From the NCBI GenBank assembly GCA_017540545.1, contig JAFYAV010000002.1:1-64000 (forward strand): a DNA stretch of 64,000 nucleotides. The letters are read 5' to 3'. This document shows positions 1-7,322 of the stretch, piece by piece. The notes under the pieces were generated by a model. It did not search any database, had not been told where the DNA came from, and worked only from the letters and a program-made list of their open reading frames with translations. Position 1 is the first letter of the stretch. Every line of letters begins with the position of its first letter. A program made the translations under genes and the position numbers. This DNA comes from Candidatus Saccharimonadota bacterium (lineage in GTDB: Bacteria > Patescibacteriota > Saccharimonadia > Saccharimonadales > Saccharimonadaceae).

Positions 1-600
1 ATCTCCAAACATCTCGACAAATCGGGCTTTGACTAGCTCGTCGTATTTCTTTAAACAAGCGTTCTTTTTGTCAATTATTCGTACAATATTATCTAGTTTT
101 CGAACTAAATCATTCTGGGTTTCTATATCTATAAGTGGGAATGTCATTTGCTTTAAATGGCTTGGGCCATAGTTCAATTGGGCGGAACCAGTGATTTGTT
201 TCGCTAGCTGCTTTTTGAATGCTGTCGACTTTAGGAAATACATGAAGTATCTGATGTTCAGCTTTGAATCATCAAGGACCTTAAAACGAATAGTACTCGT
301 ATTCATACATAACGGAAGCATTTCCTTAGATATAAAGCCCATTTTCTTATCTATGTAATCGACTTTAATCCCGGAGCTGGCAACAATAAAATCTCCTTCG
401 TCGCACAAGAAATGCCTATATTTTCCATATGCTTCATCTTCGGAAATATATCGATCTGAAGTAGATAGGTCTACTTTGCCATCGACTAAATTTGCTACAT
501 TTAGCAACTTAACACCCGACGATGTATATTGAGTATTTCTTACTCCTGGACCTTCTTGAAAGAAGAGCATTTCTGAAATTTTTACTTCTACTTTATTCAT
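1..600 (-). CDS. hsdS: Type I restriction-modification specificity subunit HsdS, C-terminus cut by window edge
   Basis: This is the DNA-recognition subunit of a type I restriction-modification system; it supplies the target recognition domains that direct HsdM and HsdR. The 200 codons visible read from an ATG at 598-600 to the window edge with no stop. The N-terminal half has the usual HsdS features: an EGPGVRNTQY-like start, a GDFIVASSG segment and, near position 1, the conserved helix ending KARFVEMFGD that closes the first target recognition domain. Only one recognition domain and one central conserved region are in view. It starts 11 bp after the hsdM stop on the same strand, so the two are co-transcribed. 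The protein should continue for roughly 200 more residues outside the window. Confidence 0.9.
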   Translation of the reverse strand, partial: MNKVEVKISEMLFFQEGPGVRNTQYTSSGVKLLNVANLVDGKVDLSTSDRYISEDEAYGKYRHFLCDEGDFIVASSGIKVDYIDKKMGFISKEMLPLCMNTSTIRFKVLDDSKLNIRYFMYFLKSTAFKKQLAKQITGSAQLNYGPSHLKQMTFPLIDIETQNDLVRKLDNIVRIIDKKNACLKKYDELVKARFVEMFGD

Positions 601-611
601 GCCGAATATAC

Positions 612-2117
612 CTACAAATTCGAATTTGTTTCGGTTAATAATTTCTTTAATTCGGCAAGGTTATCGGCCACTTCCTTGTCTAATTTCTCGATATCGGCAA
701 GAATTTCAGATGTTGGTGGGTATTCGACTGGTTTATACTCTACTTCTTTGTACTTGTTAATCGAAAGGTCGTAACCATTCTTTGCGATTTCGTCCTTAGG
801 CACGAAGAATGATTGGTCGGTACGTTTACGATCTTCTTCGTTATTCAAATTATGGAAGCGTTCAATGATATCTGGAATATCGTTTTCTTTTACTGCGGCA
901 CGCTTATCGTCAAGGCTAAAACCGTCAGCTTTCATGTCATAAAACCAAACCTTGTCGGTTCCGCCAGTATCGGTCTTAGTGAAGACTAAGATTGCTGTAG
1001 AAACGCCTGCATATGGCTTAAATACGCCAGAAGGCATAGAAATTACGGCGGTAAGCTTCTGGTTCTCGACAAGTTCCTTGCGGAGTGCTTTGTGGGCCGT
1101 ACTACTACCAAATAGGACACCATCCGGAACGATTGACGCACAACGACCGCCAATCTTTAGTGTCTTGATAAATAGCGCCACAAATAGAAGCTCTGTTTTC
1201 TTTGTGTTAGCTAGCGAAAGAAGGTCTTTTGATACTTGATCTGGGAAAAGGCTACCAGCAAATGGTGGGTTAGCCATGATCATCGAGTAGGCTTCGCGCT
1301 CTGTATTATCGTTTGAAAGTGAATCTTGATACTTGATGTTTGGACTGTCAACGCCATGGAGCATTAAGTTCATTGCTCCAATACGAAGCATAGATTGGTC
1401 GGTATCAAAGCCGGTTACAAGCTTAGAGCGGTAGTAGTCGCGCTTTTCTGGCACCATAAGATCGTCTTCTTGGTGCTCGCCAACGTAACGTATGGTTGAG
1501 AGTAAGAATCCGGCGCTACCCATAGCTGGATCCAGGATATTATCATTGAGTGTCGGTTGCATGAGTTCCACGATCATATTGATGATGTGGCGCGGAGTGC
1601 GGAACTGGCCGTTTTGACCAGAAGCGGCAATTTTACTAAGAAGATATTCGTAGACATCACCCATGATATCTTTATTATTCATATCCATGGCATCGATGCC
1701 ATCTACAATCTTAGAGAGAACCAGTGGTGTTGGGATTAGGAACGTTGCGCTATCCATGTATTTACTAAATGTGGAGTCGCCAATCGTCTTAATGAATGGA
1801 AAGACGTAGTCCTTTACGGTATTAAACATAGTCTCTGGATCGAAATTATGAAAAACATGCCAACGCATATCTTCGTAATTTGCTTCGAGACGAGGATTTT
1901 CGGAGATTACACAGACGCCTTCGCCGAAGATTTTGCGCTCCAGTGGAATACCGAGGGAATTAGCTTTTGATTCGTCCTTTTGCTGATTGTCATCAAGCAG
2001 CTTAATGAACATTAAATAAGTAATCTGCTCAACTGCAGTAATCGGGTTAGTAATACCACCGGTCCAAATCGTATCCCAGATGGAATCTACTTTGTTGCGT
2101 AAGTCTCCGACAATCAT
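612..2117 (-). CDS. hsdM: Type I restriction-modification methyltransferase subunit HsdM
   Basis: This is an N6-adenine DNA methyltransferase of the type I system; it uses S-adenosylmethionine and works in a complex with HsdS. The 501 residues are full length for the family. An N-terminal helical HsdM_N domain (about 1-140) precedes the Rossmann methyltransferase fold. The AdoMet-binding motif I is DPAMGSAGF at about 196-204 and the catalytic NPPF motif is at 283-286. The ATG at 2115-2117 has a GTGGAG sequence just upstream and an extended -10 box about 40 nt upstream. hsdS follows directly; hsdR is not in the window and would have to lie beyond position 1. The system could otherwise be an orphan methyltransferase. 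Confidence 0.95.
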   Translation of the reverse strand: MIVGDLRNKVDSIWDTIWTGGITNPITAVEQITYLMFIKLLDDNQQKDESKANSLGIPLERKIFGEGVCVISENPRLEANYEDMRWHVFHNFDPETMFNTVKDYVFPFIKTIGDSTFSKYMDSATFLIPTPLVLSKIVDGIDAMDMNNKDIMGDVYEYLLSKIAASGQNGQFRTPRHIINMIVELMQPTLNDNILDPAMGSAGFLLSTIRYVGEHQEDDLMVPEKRDYYRSKLVTGFDTDQSMLRIGAMNLMLHGVDSPNIKYQDSLSNDNTEREAYSMIMANPPFAGSLFPDQVSKDLLSLANTKKTELLFVALFIKTLKIGGRCASIVPDGVLFGSSTAHKALRKELVENQKLTAVISMPSGVFKPYAGVSTAILVFTKTDTGGTDKVWFYDMKADGFSLDDKRAAVKENDIPDIIERFHNLNNEEDRKRTDQSFFVPKDEIAKNGYDLSINKYKEVEYKPVEYPPTSEILADIEKLDKEVADNLAELKKLLTETNSNL

Positions 2118-2155
2118 GCTATCTCCACATTAAATTTATAAATATCCTTAGCTTA

Positions 2156-2161
2156 ATTATA
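2156..2161 (-). promoter_or_regulatory. Extended -10 promoter of hsdM-hsdS
   Basis: The minus strand reads TGATATAAT here, an extended -10 element about 38 nt upstream of the hsdM ATG. No good -35 hexamer is visible 16-18 bp upstream, which is tolerated by extended -10 promoters. The rest of 2118-2335 shows nothing recognisable. Confidence 0.55.
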
Positions 2162-2335
2162 TCATGAAACGCACTCTTTTCGACGTCTGCGGCCAGCTTT
2201 TCACGCGCATATTTCACAACATTTAGCGATTTCAGGTCAAGAAAAAACTTTATCCCTGTTTCTTGCACGAAAAAGGCCAAAAGTCCGATTGTGATCAAGT
2301 GGATGCTATCTATTGACTTTCTGACACTTTATTTT

Positions 2336-2776
2336 CTAGAATTCGCGGCCGTAACTTGGCGAAATATCTACCGGTTCAGCCCAAAGCCAGAGCTTCGTTA
2401 CCGTCCAACGTCGTACGAAATACATGCGTAGGATTGCTTCGTTTACGTCGCGGTCGTTTAGTGCGCGCGGAATGTAGGCGAGAGAGAAGAAGTATTTGTC
2501 CTTGCCTTCGCCGTCGTAATGGATATAGACGCGTTTTCCATAGCCAAAGCGCATCTCCTTATCCCAGGTTCCGAGTAGTGTTTCGTCATCAAACTCCCTA
2601 AGCGCCCATTTGGCGTCTCTGATATTTGAGTCTACCAACTCCATATTCTTTAGGTCGCCATATTCGCGCGAAGTAAGAATACCTTCGTGCTTAACGTAGA
2701 GTTGATGAAGTTGTCTGGCGGTTACCTTGATAGGTTCGCCATTCTTTGGCTTCTTGTATATGCGGCGTTTTGCCAT
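2336..2776 (-). CDS. Hypothetical protein, 146 aa
   Basis: I do not recognise this protein. It has a very basic start (MAKRRIYKKPKNG), a helical middle and an aromatic-rich C-terminal half with several Trp and Tyr residues. It has no signal peptide, no membrane segment and no cysteines, so it is probably cytoplasmic. The ATG has GAGG a few nucleotides upstream. It begins 44 bp after the XRE regulator stop on the same strand, so the two probably form an operon. That arrangement is typical of regulator-effector pairs such as toxin-antitoxin or phage-type modules, but nothing in the sequence proves such a role. Confidence 0.6.
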   Translation of the reverse strand: MAKRRIYKKPKNGEPIKVTARQLHQLYVKHEGILTSREYGDLKNMELVDSNIRDAKWALREFDDETLLGTWDKEMRFGYGKRVYIHYDGEGKDKYFFSLAYIPRALNDRDVNEAILRMYFVRRWTVTKLWLWAEPVDISPSYGREF

Positions 2777-2820
2777 AATAACCTCATTTCTTTAGAGGTT
2801 GCGCCATAAGGGCGGTATAA

Positions 2821-3333
2821 CTATTTCTTTTTGTGGTTTTTGTTTATCTCGTTAGCAACGGACTTTTTTGTTTGCTCAAGATATGAAGCGGGATCCGGAT
2901 ATGTAGAAAAGTTCCGTTTGTATTCTTCGAGATTCGATAGCAGACGTTTTATCGCCCAGGCGTCCTTCCAGAGATTAACATGAGGTTGCACGCTACCCAT
3001 TCCGAAATCGGCTTCGTCTTGCACATCGCTTATTACTTCCGAAAGATACAATAATGTAAAGCAATTAACAATTCTCATCCCGACATCAGGGGCGCTATTG
3101 ATGACCTCGTTGCTTTCGTCACCAAAATACAATTTATCCATCGTCGTATTAAGTGCATGGGCAATTTTAGCTAAATTAGCGGTGCTTGGTTCGCGTACGC
3201 CGCGCTCAAAATCACTAATCATGCTGTCTTTGATTTTTGTTTTGTCGTATAAGTCTTTTTGGCTCAACTTAAGACTTTCGCGAGCCGCGCGTATCCTTTT
3301 TCCAAGAGCTTCTTTACGCCATTTATCATCCAT
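2821..3333 (-). CDS. XRE-family helix-turn-helix transcriptional regulator
   Basis: This is a DNA-binding regulator. Residues about 9-65 form a Cro/CI-type helix-turn-helix, with LSQKDLYDKTKI as the first helices, then IKDSMISDFERGVREP as the recognition helix and turn, followed by TANLAKIAHALNTTMDKL. The remaining 100 residues are helical and of unknown function, possibly for dimerisation or ligand sensing. The C-terminus is lysine-rich. The ATG is preceded by GGAGG. The gene lies between a restriction-modification operon and a phage-like cassette, which suggests a mobile-element regulator. Two direct repeats overlap its promoter and may be its own operator. Confidence 0.85.
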   Translation of the reverse strand: MDDKWRKEALGKRIRAARESLKLSQKDLYDKTKIKDSMISDFERGVREPSTANLAKIAHALNTTMDKLYFGDESNEVINSAPDVGMRIVNCFTLLYLSEVISDVQDEADFGMGSVQPHVNLWKDAWAIKRLLSNLEEYKRNFSTYPDPASYLEQTKKSVANEINKNHKKK

Positions 3334-3366
3334 TTCTGGAACCTCCGTTATCTAATTGTTGAAGAT

Positions 3367-3405
3367 ATTATAACGCATTCGTGAAGATTTTACTATATCG
3401 TGAAG
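3367..3405 (-). promoter_or_regulatory. Promoter and possible operator of the XRE gene
   Basis: A TATAAT -10 box lies at 3367-3372 on the minus strand, about 34 nt before the XRE start codon. The octamer TCGTGAAG (plus-strand reading) occurs at 3379-3386 and again at 3398-3405, 19 bp apart, covering the spacer and -35 region. Two same-face repeats over a promoter are the usual layout for autorepression by an XRE protein. The operator role is inference. Confidence 0.45.
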
Positions 3406-3547
3406 GCAACTTAACGGTCTGATATATGCCGTTTAGCATTAGCGTGTTCATATTTAACTGTTTTTCACCCCTATAAATGGAGGTATTTAACTTTGGATTT
3501 TCAGGCGAAAATGTAGGTAATATCAATTTTAATAAGGAGCTACAAAT

Positions 3548-4204
3548 ATGAAACGGAGTCATATTCAAAAGCTAAGGCCGTTCAAGTATTACGACTACCT
3601 GAACGGCGCAAATCTCGTTGGCTCAGAACGCTATCCCGAGCTCCAACCTACTTATATTATACCTGATAAAGTAGTTGGCTTTAACGAGAAGAACTCTATA
3701 AAGAATCCGGAATGTTATTATCTGGATCATTTTATAGACGATTATCATTTCGAGCCGGTCTGGAGCAACTGTGATAAATACTTAGGTAAGTATCGCCAGT
3801 TCAAAGGCGTCATTACAACAGACTTCTCGGTCTATCGCGATATGCCACTCTGGGTGCGCAAATATAATGTAGGTCGCAATCGTACTATTGCATACTACCT
3901 ACAAAGGAACGGTATAAATATCGTTCCAGTCGTGTCGTGGGCATACCTGGAAGATTTCGAGTGGTGCCTTGACGGAGTACCAAAAGAGTCATCTATCGCC
4001 ATTTCTACCAATGGCTGTATGTCTAGCTTTATTAGTAAGAATGTATTGCTGGAAGGCGTGGATAAATTGCAAGAAATCCTACACCCTTCGAATTTAATTA
4101 TTGCCGGCGGTCCACTCCCGGAGCTAGACGAGAAGTATGATAATATTCGCTACTACAAAAATTTTTCTCAACGTCTCACGGAAAGGAGAAAACATGGGGA
4201 GTAG
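3548..4204 (+). CDS. DUF4417 family protein (phage/mobile-element associated)
   Basis: The 218 residues look like a DUF4417 protein, a family of unknown function common in prophages and integrative elements of Firmicutes. The pattern I rely on is a central GVITTDFSVYRDMP segment followed by a WVRKYNVGRNR-type helix, a VPVVSW strand and a C-terminal ISTNG/LIIAGG strand pair. The start is well placed, with AAGGAG seven nucleotides upstream. The gene overlaps the next by 11 bp, so the cassette is translationally coupled. No catalytic residues can be named. The family call is from memory of conserved segments, not from a search. Confidence 0.65.
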   Translation: MKRSHIQKLRPFKYYDYLNGANLVGSERYPELQPTYIIPDKVVGFNEKNSIKNPECYYLDHFIDDYHFEPVWSNCDKYLGKYRQFKGVITTDFSVYRDMPLWVRKYNVGRNRTIAYYLQRNGINIVPVVSWAYLEDFEWCLDGVPKESSIAISTNGCMSSFISKNVLLEGVDKLQEILHPSNLIIAGGPLPELDEKYDNIRYYKNFSQRLTERRKHGE

Positions 4205-4595
4205 TGGATCATACCTAAAAAGCGGCGGCTTCACCCATCAGGAATGGGATCAAGTTGGGGCGATTAAGGGCGTAAAGATTCTAAAGAAAAACGGCACAAA
4301 AGAAGGAACTAAAGGCGGTTTACCGCTATATAGTAACACTCCAGGAACCGCCTATATCTTACTTGATACTGATGGCAAATTTAGTCAATTTCGGCAATAT
4401 GGCGAAGATCGAAAGATGAAATTTGATATAGATTACGGACGCCACGATAGTAGTTATGAATACCTTCATATCCATTATTATGACAAGAACGGCCATAAGA
4501 AGAAAACCGAAGCGATAGCCTTACCAAATAATGTTATAATTAATAAGAACCTATATGAAAAATATAAGGGTTTCTTGAAAGGAATAAATCTATGA
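4194..4595 (+). CDS. Small phage-type protein (minor-head neighbourhood family)
   Basis: The best start is the ATG at 4194, preceded by GGAAAGGAG; an upstream in-frame ATG at 4137 lies inside the DUF4417 gene and lacks a site. The protein begins with a Gly/Ser-rich MGSSGSYLKSGGF stretch and contains a QFRQYG...DIDY block followed by a LHIHYYD motif and a YEKYKGFL end. I have seen this layout in small proteins next to phage minor head genes in Firmicutes, and the DUF4417 neighbour fits. The function is unknown; the histidine-rich C-terminal part could also be a nuclease or toxin-like module, which I cannot exclude. Confidence 0.5.
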   Translation: MGSSGSYLKSGGFTHQEWDQVGAIKGVKILKKNGTKEGTKGGLPLYSNTPGTAYILLDTDGKFSQFRQYGEDRKMKFDIDYGRHDSSYEYLHIHYYDKNGHKKKTEAIALPNNVIINKNLYEKYKGFLKGINL

Positions 4596-4876
4596 CAGAC
4601 GCTCAAGAAAAAGCAAAAGAAGAATACCTTGAAGTCTTTGGCCATGATGGCGAAATAGAGTTTATGTACAATGGCTCTTTTTATCATATTGAGCCTATTG
4701 AAGATGAGGGTAATTACGACACTTATGGTATTTGGAAATACCCAAATAAGCACACTGGCGAAGGCGAGATTATTGCTCGATGTAAGCCAGCAGAAGCCGT
4801 TTTGGAAGAGAAAGCTTTTGACGGAAAAACTATCCTCGAGATTGAGGATGATATGACGGATTGCATTCTTCGCTAA
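4592..4876 (+). CDS. Hypothetical acidic protein, 94 aa
   Basis: This acidic protein is the third gene of the cassette and its ATG overlaps the previous stop by four bases (ATGA), so it is translationally coupled. It starts with a helical KAKEEYLEVFGHDGE segment and continues with short beta strands around aromatic residues. The high negative charge, small size and position directly after a basic, histidine-rich neighbour resemble an immunity or antidote protein, but this is only context. It ends 16 bp before an intrinsic terminator. Confidence 0.6.
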   Translation: MTDAQEKAKEEYLEVFGHDGEIEFMYNGSFYHIEPIEDEGNYDTYGIWKYPNKHTGEGEIIARCKPAEAVLEEKAFDGKTILEIEDDMTDCILR

Positions 4877-4891
4877 AGGCTTTCAGTTTTT

Positions 4892-4923
4892 AATAGCTTC
4901 GTTAATAACGGGGCTATTTTTTA
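4892..4923 (+). terminator. Intrinsic terminator of the DUF4417 cassette
   Basis: AATAGC at 4892-4897 pairs with GCTATT at 4913-4918, with an inner CGTT/AACG stem, followed by a T run. It also overlaps the stop codon of the 40-residue gene on the other strand. Confidence 0.75.
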
Positions 4924-5036
4924 TTATCACCGGATTTCTCAGCCTGCTTTAGCTCTTTATCTGTTTCCCAGAGCAGCTTAAAGAACTTAGCTAGGCGTTC
5001 TATTTCTTCGTGGGTTAATTCGCGTCTCTTTTCCAT
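4914..5036 (-). CDS. Small charged helical protein, 40 aa
   Basis: This short reading frame starts with ATG at 5034-5036, preceded by GGAGAG 8 nt upstream, and has a stop at 4914-4916. The product is almost entirely a charged amphipathic helix (THEEIERLAKFFKLLWETDKE). It follows the 62-residue gene by 14 bp on the same strand, so the two are probably co-transcribed. The function is unknown. The ribosome binding site and the clean heptad-like pattern are the only support. Confidence 0.45.
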   Translation of the reverse strand: MEKRRELTHEEIERLAKFFKLLWETDKELKQAEKSGDNKK

Positions 5037-5050
5037 GATTTTTTCTCTCC

Positions 5051-5239
5051 TTAATACTTATATAGCATCTCGTCGCCATCCCAGGCCGCCCACTCGTTGC
5101 GCTTCTTTTCTTCTGGCGTCATCTTAGCTTGTTCTTTTTCAAACTTCTTCAGCGTGCGTAATAGGCTTATTAAGTTTTCTGCAGCTTCTATACGTTTTTG
5201 CCTTTCTTCATCTTCGTTAAGTTGATTCTTGTCACTCAT
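5051..5239 (-). CDS. Small charged helical protein, 62 aa
   Basis: The ATG at 5237-5239 has AAGGAG 6-7 nt upstream, which decides the start. The product is dominated by Glu and Lys, with a helical core (ENLISLLRTLKKFEKEQAKM) and a Trp-containing, acidic tail ending in LYKY. There is no membrane segment or cysteine. Together with the 40-residue gene downstream it forms a two-gene unit convergent with the DUF4417 cassette. Antitoxin or phage accessory proteins often look like this, but no function can be assigned. Confidence 0.5.
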   Translation of the reverse strand: MSDKNQLNEDEERQKRIEAAENLISLLRTLKKFEKEQAKMTPEEKKRNEWAAWDGDEMLYKY

Positions 5240-5291
5240 ATCGACTCCTTATTTAGTTATGACTATTAGACCGCGGTTCGAGCATAAAGTC

Positions 5292-5315
5292 AAAAAACGG
5301 CCCTACAGGGGTCGT
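5292..5315 (-). terminator. Intrinsic terminator on the minus strand
   Basis: On the minus strand ACG-CCC pairs with GGG-CGT (5297-5315) and is followed by six T residues. No protein gene ends here, so it may end a non-coding transcript from 5320-5650. Confidence 0.55.
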
Positions 5316-5660
5316 AAAATCGTCTATTTTTCGCCAAAATCGCCAAGGGCTAGCGTTTGTAATCCGGCTCCAACCAGAGCCATGGATTCCATGGATTTAG
5401 CTCTTGCGCGTCGCACCTCTGTAATAACGGTTTAAGGATCGTAATTCGCGACTTAATTATGCAGAATTTGTCGTCTTCCTCGGTTCCTATCAATGTACTT
5501 AAGTTCCAGCCAAGTCAAGAAAATATGCCCGTAGGGCTATATTTTTTTGACTTGATTGAGAATGGATTCGCCTCTGGGGGTTCGTCCAATGCCCGGTCGC
5601 TTGCGACAACGGCGCATTGTTTATATCCCCCATCCCTAGTCATATTTCAAGAAATAAAAA

Positions 5661-5687
5661 AGAAGCACTTGTGCTTCTATTTTTTTA
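5661..5687 (+). terminator. Intrinsic terminator-like hairpin
   Basis: AGAAGCAC at 5661-5668 pairs perfectly with GTGCTTCT at 5671-5678, followed by ATTTTTTT. An A run on the other side makes it potentially bidirectional. It does not follow any supported protein gene. Confidence 0.55.
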
Positions 5688-5821
5688 CAATACGAAAATT
5701 TCGCATTTTCCAAGTCTAGCGAGAGGAAATACTCGACCTTAGCCGAGTGGGGGAGGATTCTCAAGGCAAAGCGGAGAACGTCCACCATTACTAGCGACGC
5801 TGGTATGCGGTGTGATTAGTA

Positions 5822-5851
5822 TTGACTTTTTTAGAAAAAGTGTGATATTAT
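5822..5851 (+). promoter_or_regulatory. Promoter of the 86-aa membrane protein
   Basis: TTGACT at 5822-5827, an 18-bp spacer and TGATATTAT with the -10 hexamer at 5846-5851. The transcript would start about 40 nt before the ATG. Confidence 0.65.
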
Positions 5852-5897
5852 ATATAAAAGTAATATAGCATATAATACTTTAGAAGGGGGGATTAAT

Positions 5898-6158
5898 ATG
5901 GCAAAGTACGAAAAACGCCAAAAAAGAGACGAAATATGGACTTCGTTTGGCGTTGCGTTGTTTGTAGGTTTTTGGGTTGGGTCGGCAGCTTTCGTTTGCA
6001 TTGTTGCGCTTTATGTCAGCTGGCTGGAAAATTTTCAAATATTTGTAAATATTTTCGAGGCCATTGAAACATTTGGTGTAGAAAGATCGCTCTTGCTGTT
6101 TGACGCAATCGTAGCCATTGTAACTTATTTCTTGGAACGTAGGTCCTTTACGGCGTAG
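5898..6158 (+). CDS. Small membrane protein, 86 aa
   Basis: The ATG has a GGGGGG ribosome binding site seven nucleotides upstream. The protein has a short charged N-terminus, a hydrophobic segment (about 19-43) that spans the membrane, and a second weaker hydrophobic stretch near 64-77. I do not recognise the family. It is a monocistronic unit with its own promoter at 5822 and a terminator at 6204, like other orphan cassettes in this window. Confidence 0.6.
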   Translation: MAKYEKRQKRDEIWTSFGVALFVGFWVGSAAFVCIVALYVSWLENFQIFVNIFEAIETFGVERSLLLFDAIVAIVTYFLERRSFTA

Positions 6159-6203
6159 AGCTTAATGGTTAAGTTGTTCGACTAAAAATCCAGGAAAACA
6201 ATT

Positions 6204-6231
6204 TGGTGCGAAGTAATTTGCACCATTTTTT
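6204..6231 (+). terminator. Intrinsic terminator
   Basis: TGGTGC at 6204-6209 pairs with GCACCA at 6220-6225, followed by six T residues. It ends the 86-residue membrane protein transcript. Confidence 0.8.
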
Positions 6232-6329
6232 CTGTCCTTTGGCGATAGATTATAAGACTAATACGCCTTTTAGGCTTTTTATTCTTCGGTTATTGGGGTG
6301 CAAAATCTAGTGGGGATATACGTATATGC

Positions 6330-6358
6330 TTGACAAATAAATGTTCGTGTGATATAAT
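6330..6358 (+). promoter_or_regulatory. Consensus sigma-70-type promoter
   Basis: TTGACA at 6330-6335, a 17-bp spacer and TGATATAAT with the -10 hexamer at 6353-6358. Both hexamers are perfect and the -10 is extended, so this should be a strong promoter for the gene at 6425. Confidence 0.85.
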
Positions 6359-6424
6359 AAACAAACTAGTAACTAACAACCGATTTGTAGTAGTTATAGT
6401 TATAGCACCTTGGGAGGTGGAATT

Positions 6425-7231
6425 ATGAAGATGAAGATCGATACCGGCACTGTGAAGACGTTGGCAGTTCTCGTTTTGCTCGAAGGGCTCCTGACTTCAA
6501 TCGACCACTACCTGCCCCACAAGCTCCTTGTGATCGGAGGCCTGTTTGTCTATTCGGTGGCGATCTATCTGGCGGTCGCAATCGCAATTTCGACGGTTGC
6601 GGTAATCGTTGCCAGAAAGAACCGGGAAGCGGCAACTATGCTGTTTTGTGCCGTTGCTGGCAGAGTGATCGGGTGGCTCTCTACCCAGTACGCCTACTTA
6701 CTGTCGCACTGGCATATTGGTCCCGTATATATGCGAATGCTACTCGTCGGCGCAATCGTCGCAATCGCCATCGCGGCGAGAAAAGGCAATGGTGGCTGGC
6801 GAACCGTTTCGCTCGCATGTATGGCAGCCGGATTCCATATTCCGTTGGGAGAATATGCAATCGACGGCTTGCACGGCGTAAAATACGGACAGGGCCTGCG
6901 TCTTTTTGCGGAGTCAATCCCGAGGCCGAGCATCCTGCTTTACTTGGAATGCGCAGCATTCCTAGTCGCTGCCTGCGCACTGGTGGCCGCAAAAAGATCT
7001 TCCAATGAAATTTGGACAGCGATGGTTGTGGGGTGGACAACCATTCTGCTCCACGGATTGCTTGCAGTCGTTGCAGCATTTGTCCTGATGCCGCAAGAAA
7101 CGGGTTTCGGACTGAAGTACACCGAAATGCAGGTGATTCTTACGCTCATGGCTATGGCGGTTTCGTCTTGGGTCCTGGGCGGAACGGCGATCACCTACGT
7201 TAAGCGTGTTGGGCGTATTGAGCGCAAATAA
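6425..7231 (+). CDS. Polytopic membrane protein, 268 aa
   Basis: The start is the ATG at 6425, five bases after a GGGAGGTGG ribosome binding site; a TTG at 6410 would lie inside that site. The protein is hydrophobic throughout, with about seven or eight membrane segments separated by short loops with Arg/Lys pairs on one side. No family motif is recognised. Its codon use is richer in G and C than that of most neighbours, which may reflect recent acquisition. It is monocistronic, with a perfect promoter at 6330 and a terminator at 7263. Confidence 0.75.
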   Translation: MKMKIDTGTVKTLAVLVLLEGLLTSIDHYLPHKLLVIGGLFVYSVAIYLAVAIAISTVAVIVARKNREAATMLFCAVAGRVIGWLSTQYAYLLSHWHIGPVYMRMLLVGAIVAIAIAARKGNGGWRTVSLACMAAGFHIPLGEYAIDGLHGVKYGQGLRLFAESIPRPSILLYLECAAFLVAACALVAAKRSSNEIWTAMVVGWTTILLHGLLAVVAAFVLMPQETGFGLKYTEMQVILTLMAMAVSSWVLGGTAITYVKRVGRIERK

Positions 7232-7262
7232 TCCCTCCATCCACGATCCTCATTAGGATCAC

Positions 7263-7290
7263 CCCCCAGCGATTAGCTGGGGGTCTTTTT
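7263..7290 (+). terminator. Intrinsic terminator
   Basis: CCCCCAGC at 7263-7270 pairs with GCTGGGGG at 7276-7283, followed by TCTTTTT. It ends the 268-residue membrane protein gene. Confidence 0.85.
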
Positions 7291-7322
7291 GTGTACTACT
7301 ATTTTTACGGAGCTGACGGCGG

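Larger units (their letters stand above)
5240..5821. other. Structured intergenic region, possible non-coding RNA
   Basis: No convincing gene fills this stretch. Open frames at 5229-5435 and 5459-5719 lack ribosome binding sites and have low-complexity translations. Strong inverted repeats are present: 5297-5315 with a T run on the minus strand; 5511-5554 (CAAGTCAA paired with TTGACTTG, with an inner GCCC/GGGC); 5575-5632 (TGGGGG/CCCCCA enclosing CAATGC...GCATTG and GTCG/CGAC); 5661-5687, a terminator-like hairpin; and a paired block at about 5736-5795. I looked for tRNA, tmRNA, RNase P and SRP signatures and saw none that fits. One or two stable RNAs on the minus strand, ending at the 5292 T run, are possible. 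Confidence 0.4.

Noticed and set aside
3368-3568. 66-codon frame on the minus strand upstream of the XRE gene
   Set aside because: It runs through the XRE promoter and starts inside the DUF4417 gene, with no ribosome binding site.
5229-5719. Two plus-strand frames (5229-5435 and 5459-5719)
   Set aside because: No ribosome binding sites, unusual amino-acid composition and overlap with strong RNA hairpins; the sequence is better explained as non-coding.
5240-5821. tmRNA, RNase P RNA, SRP RNA or 16S rRNA fragment
   Set aside because: I checked for the tmRNA GGNUUCGAC and TTCGA..CCACCA ends, the RNase P GAGGAAAGUCC and ACAGAA blocks and the SRP GGAAGGAAGCAGCC loop. None is present. A 12-base similarity to a 16S segment near 5795 on the minus strand has no flanking match.
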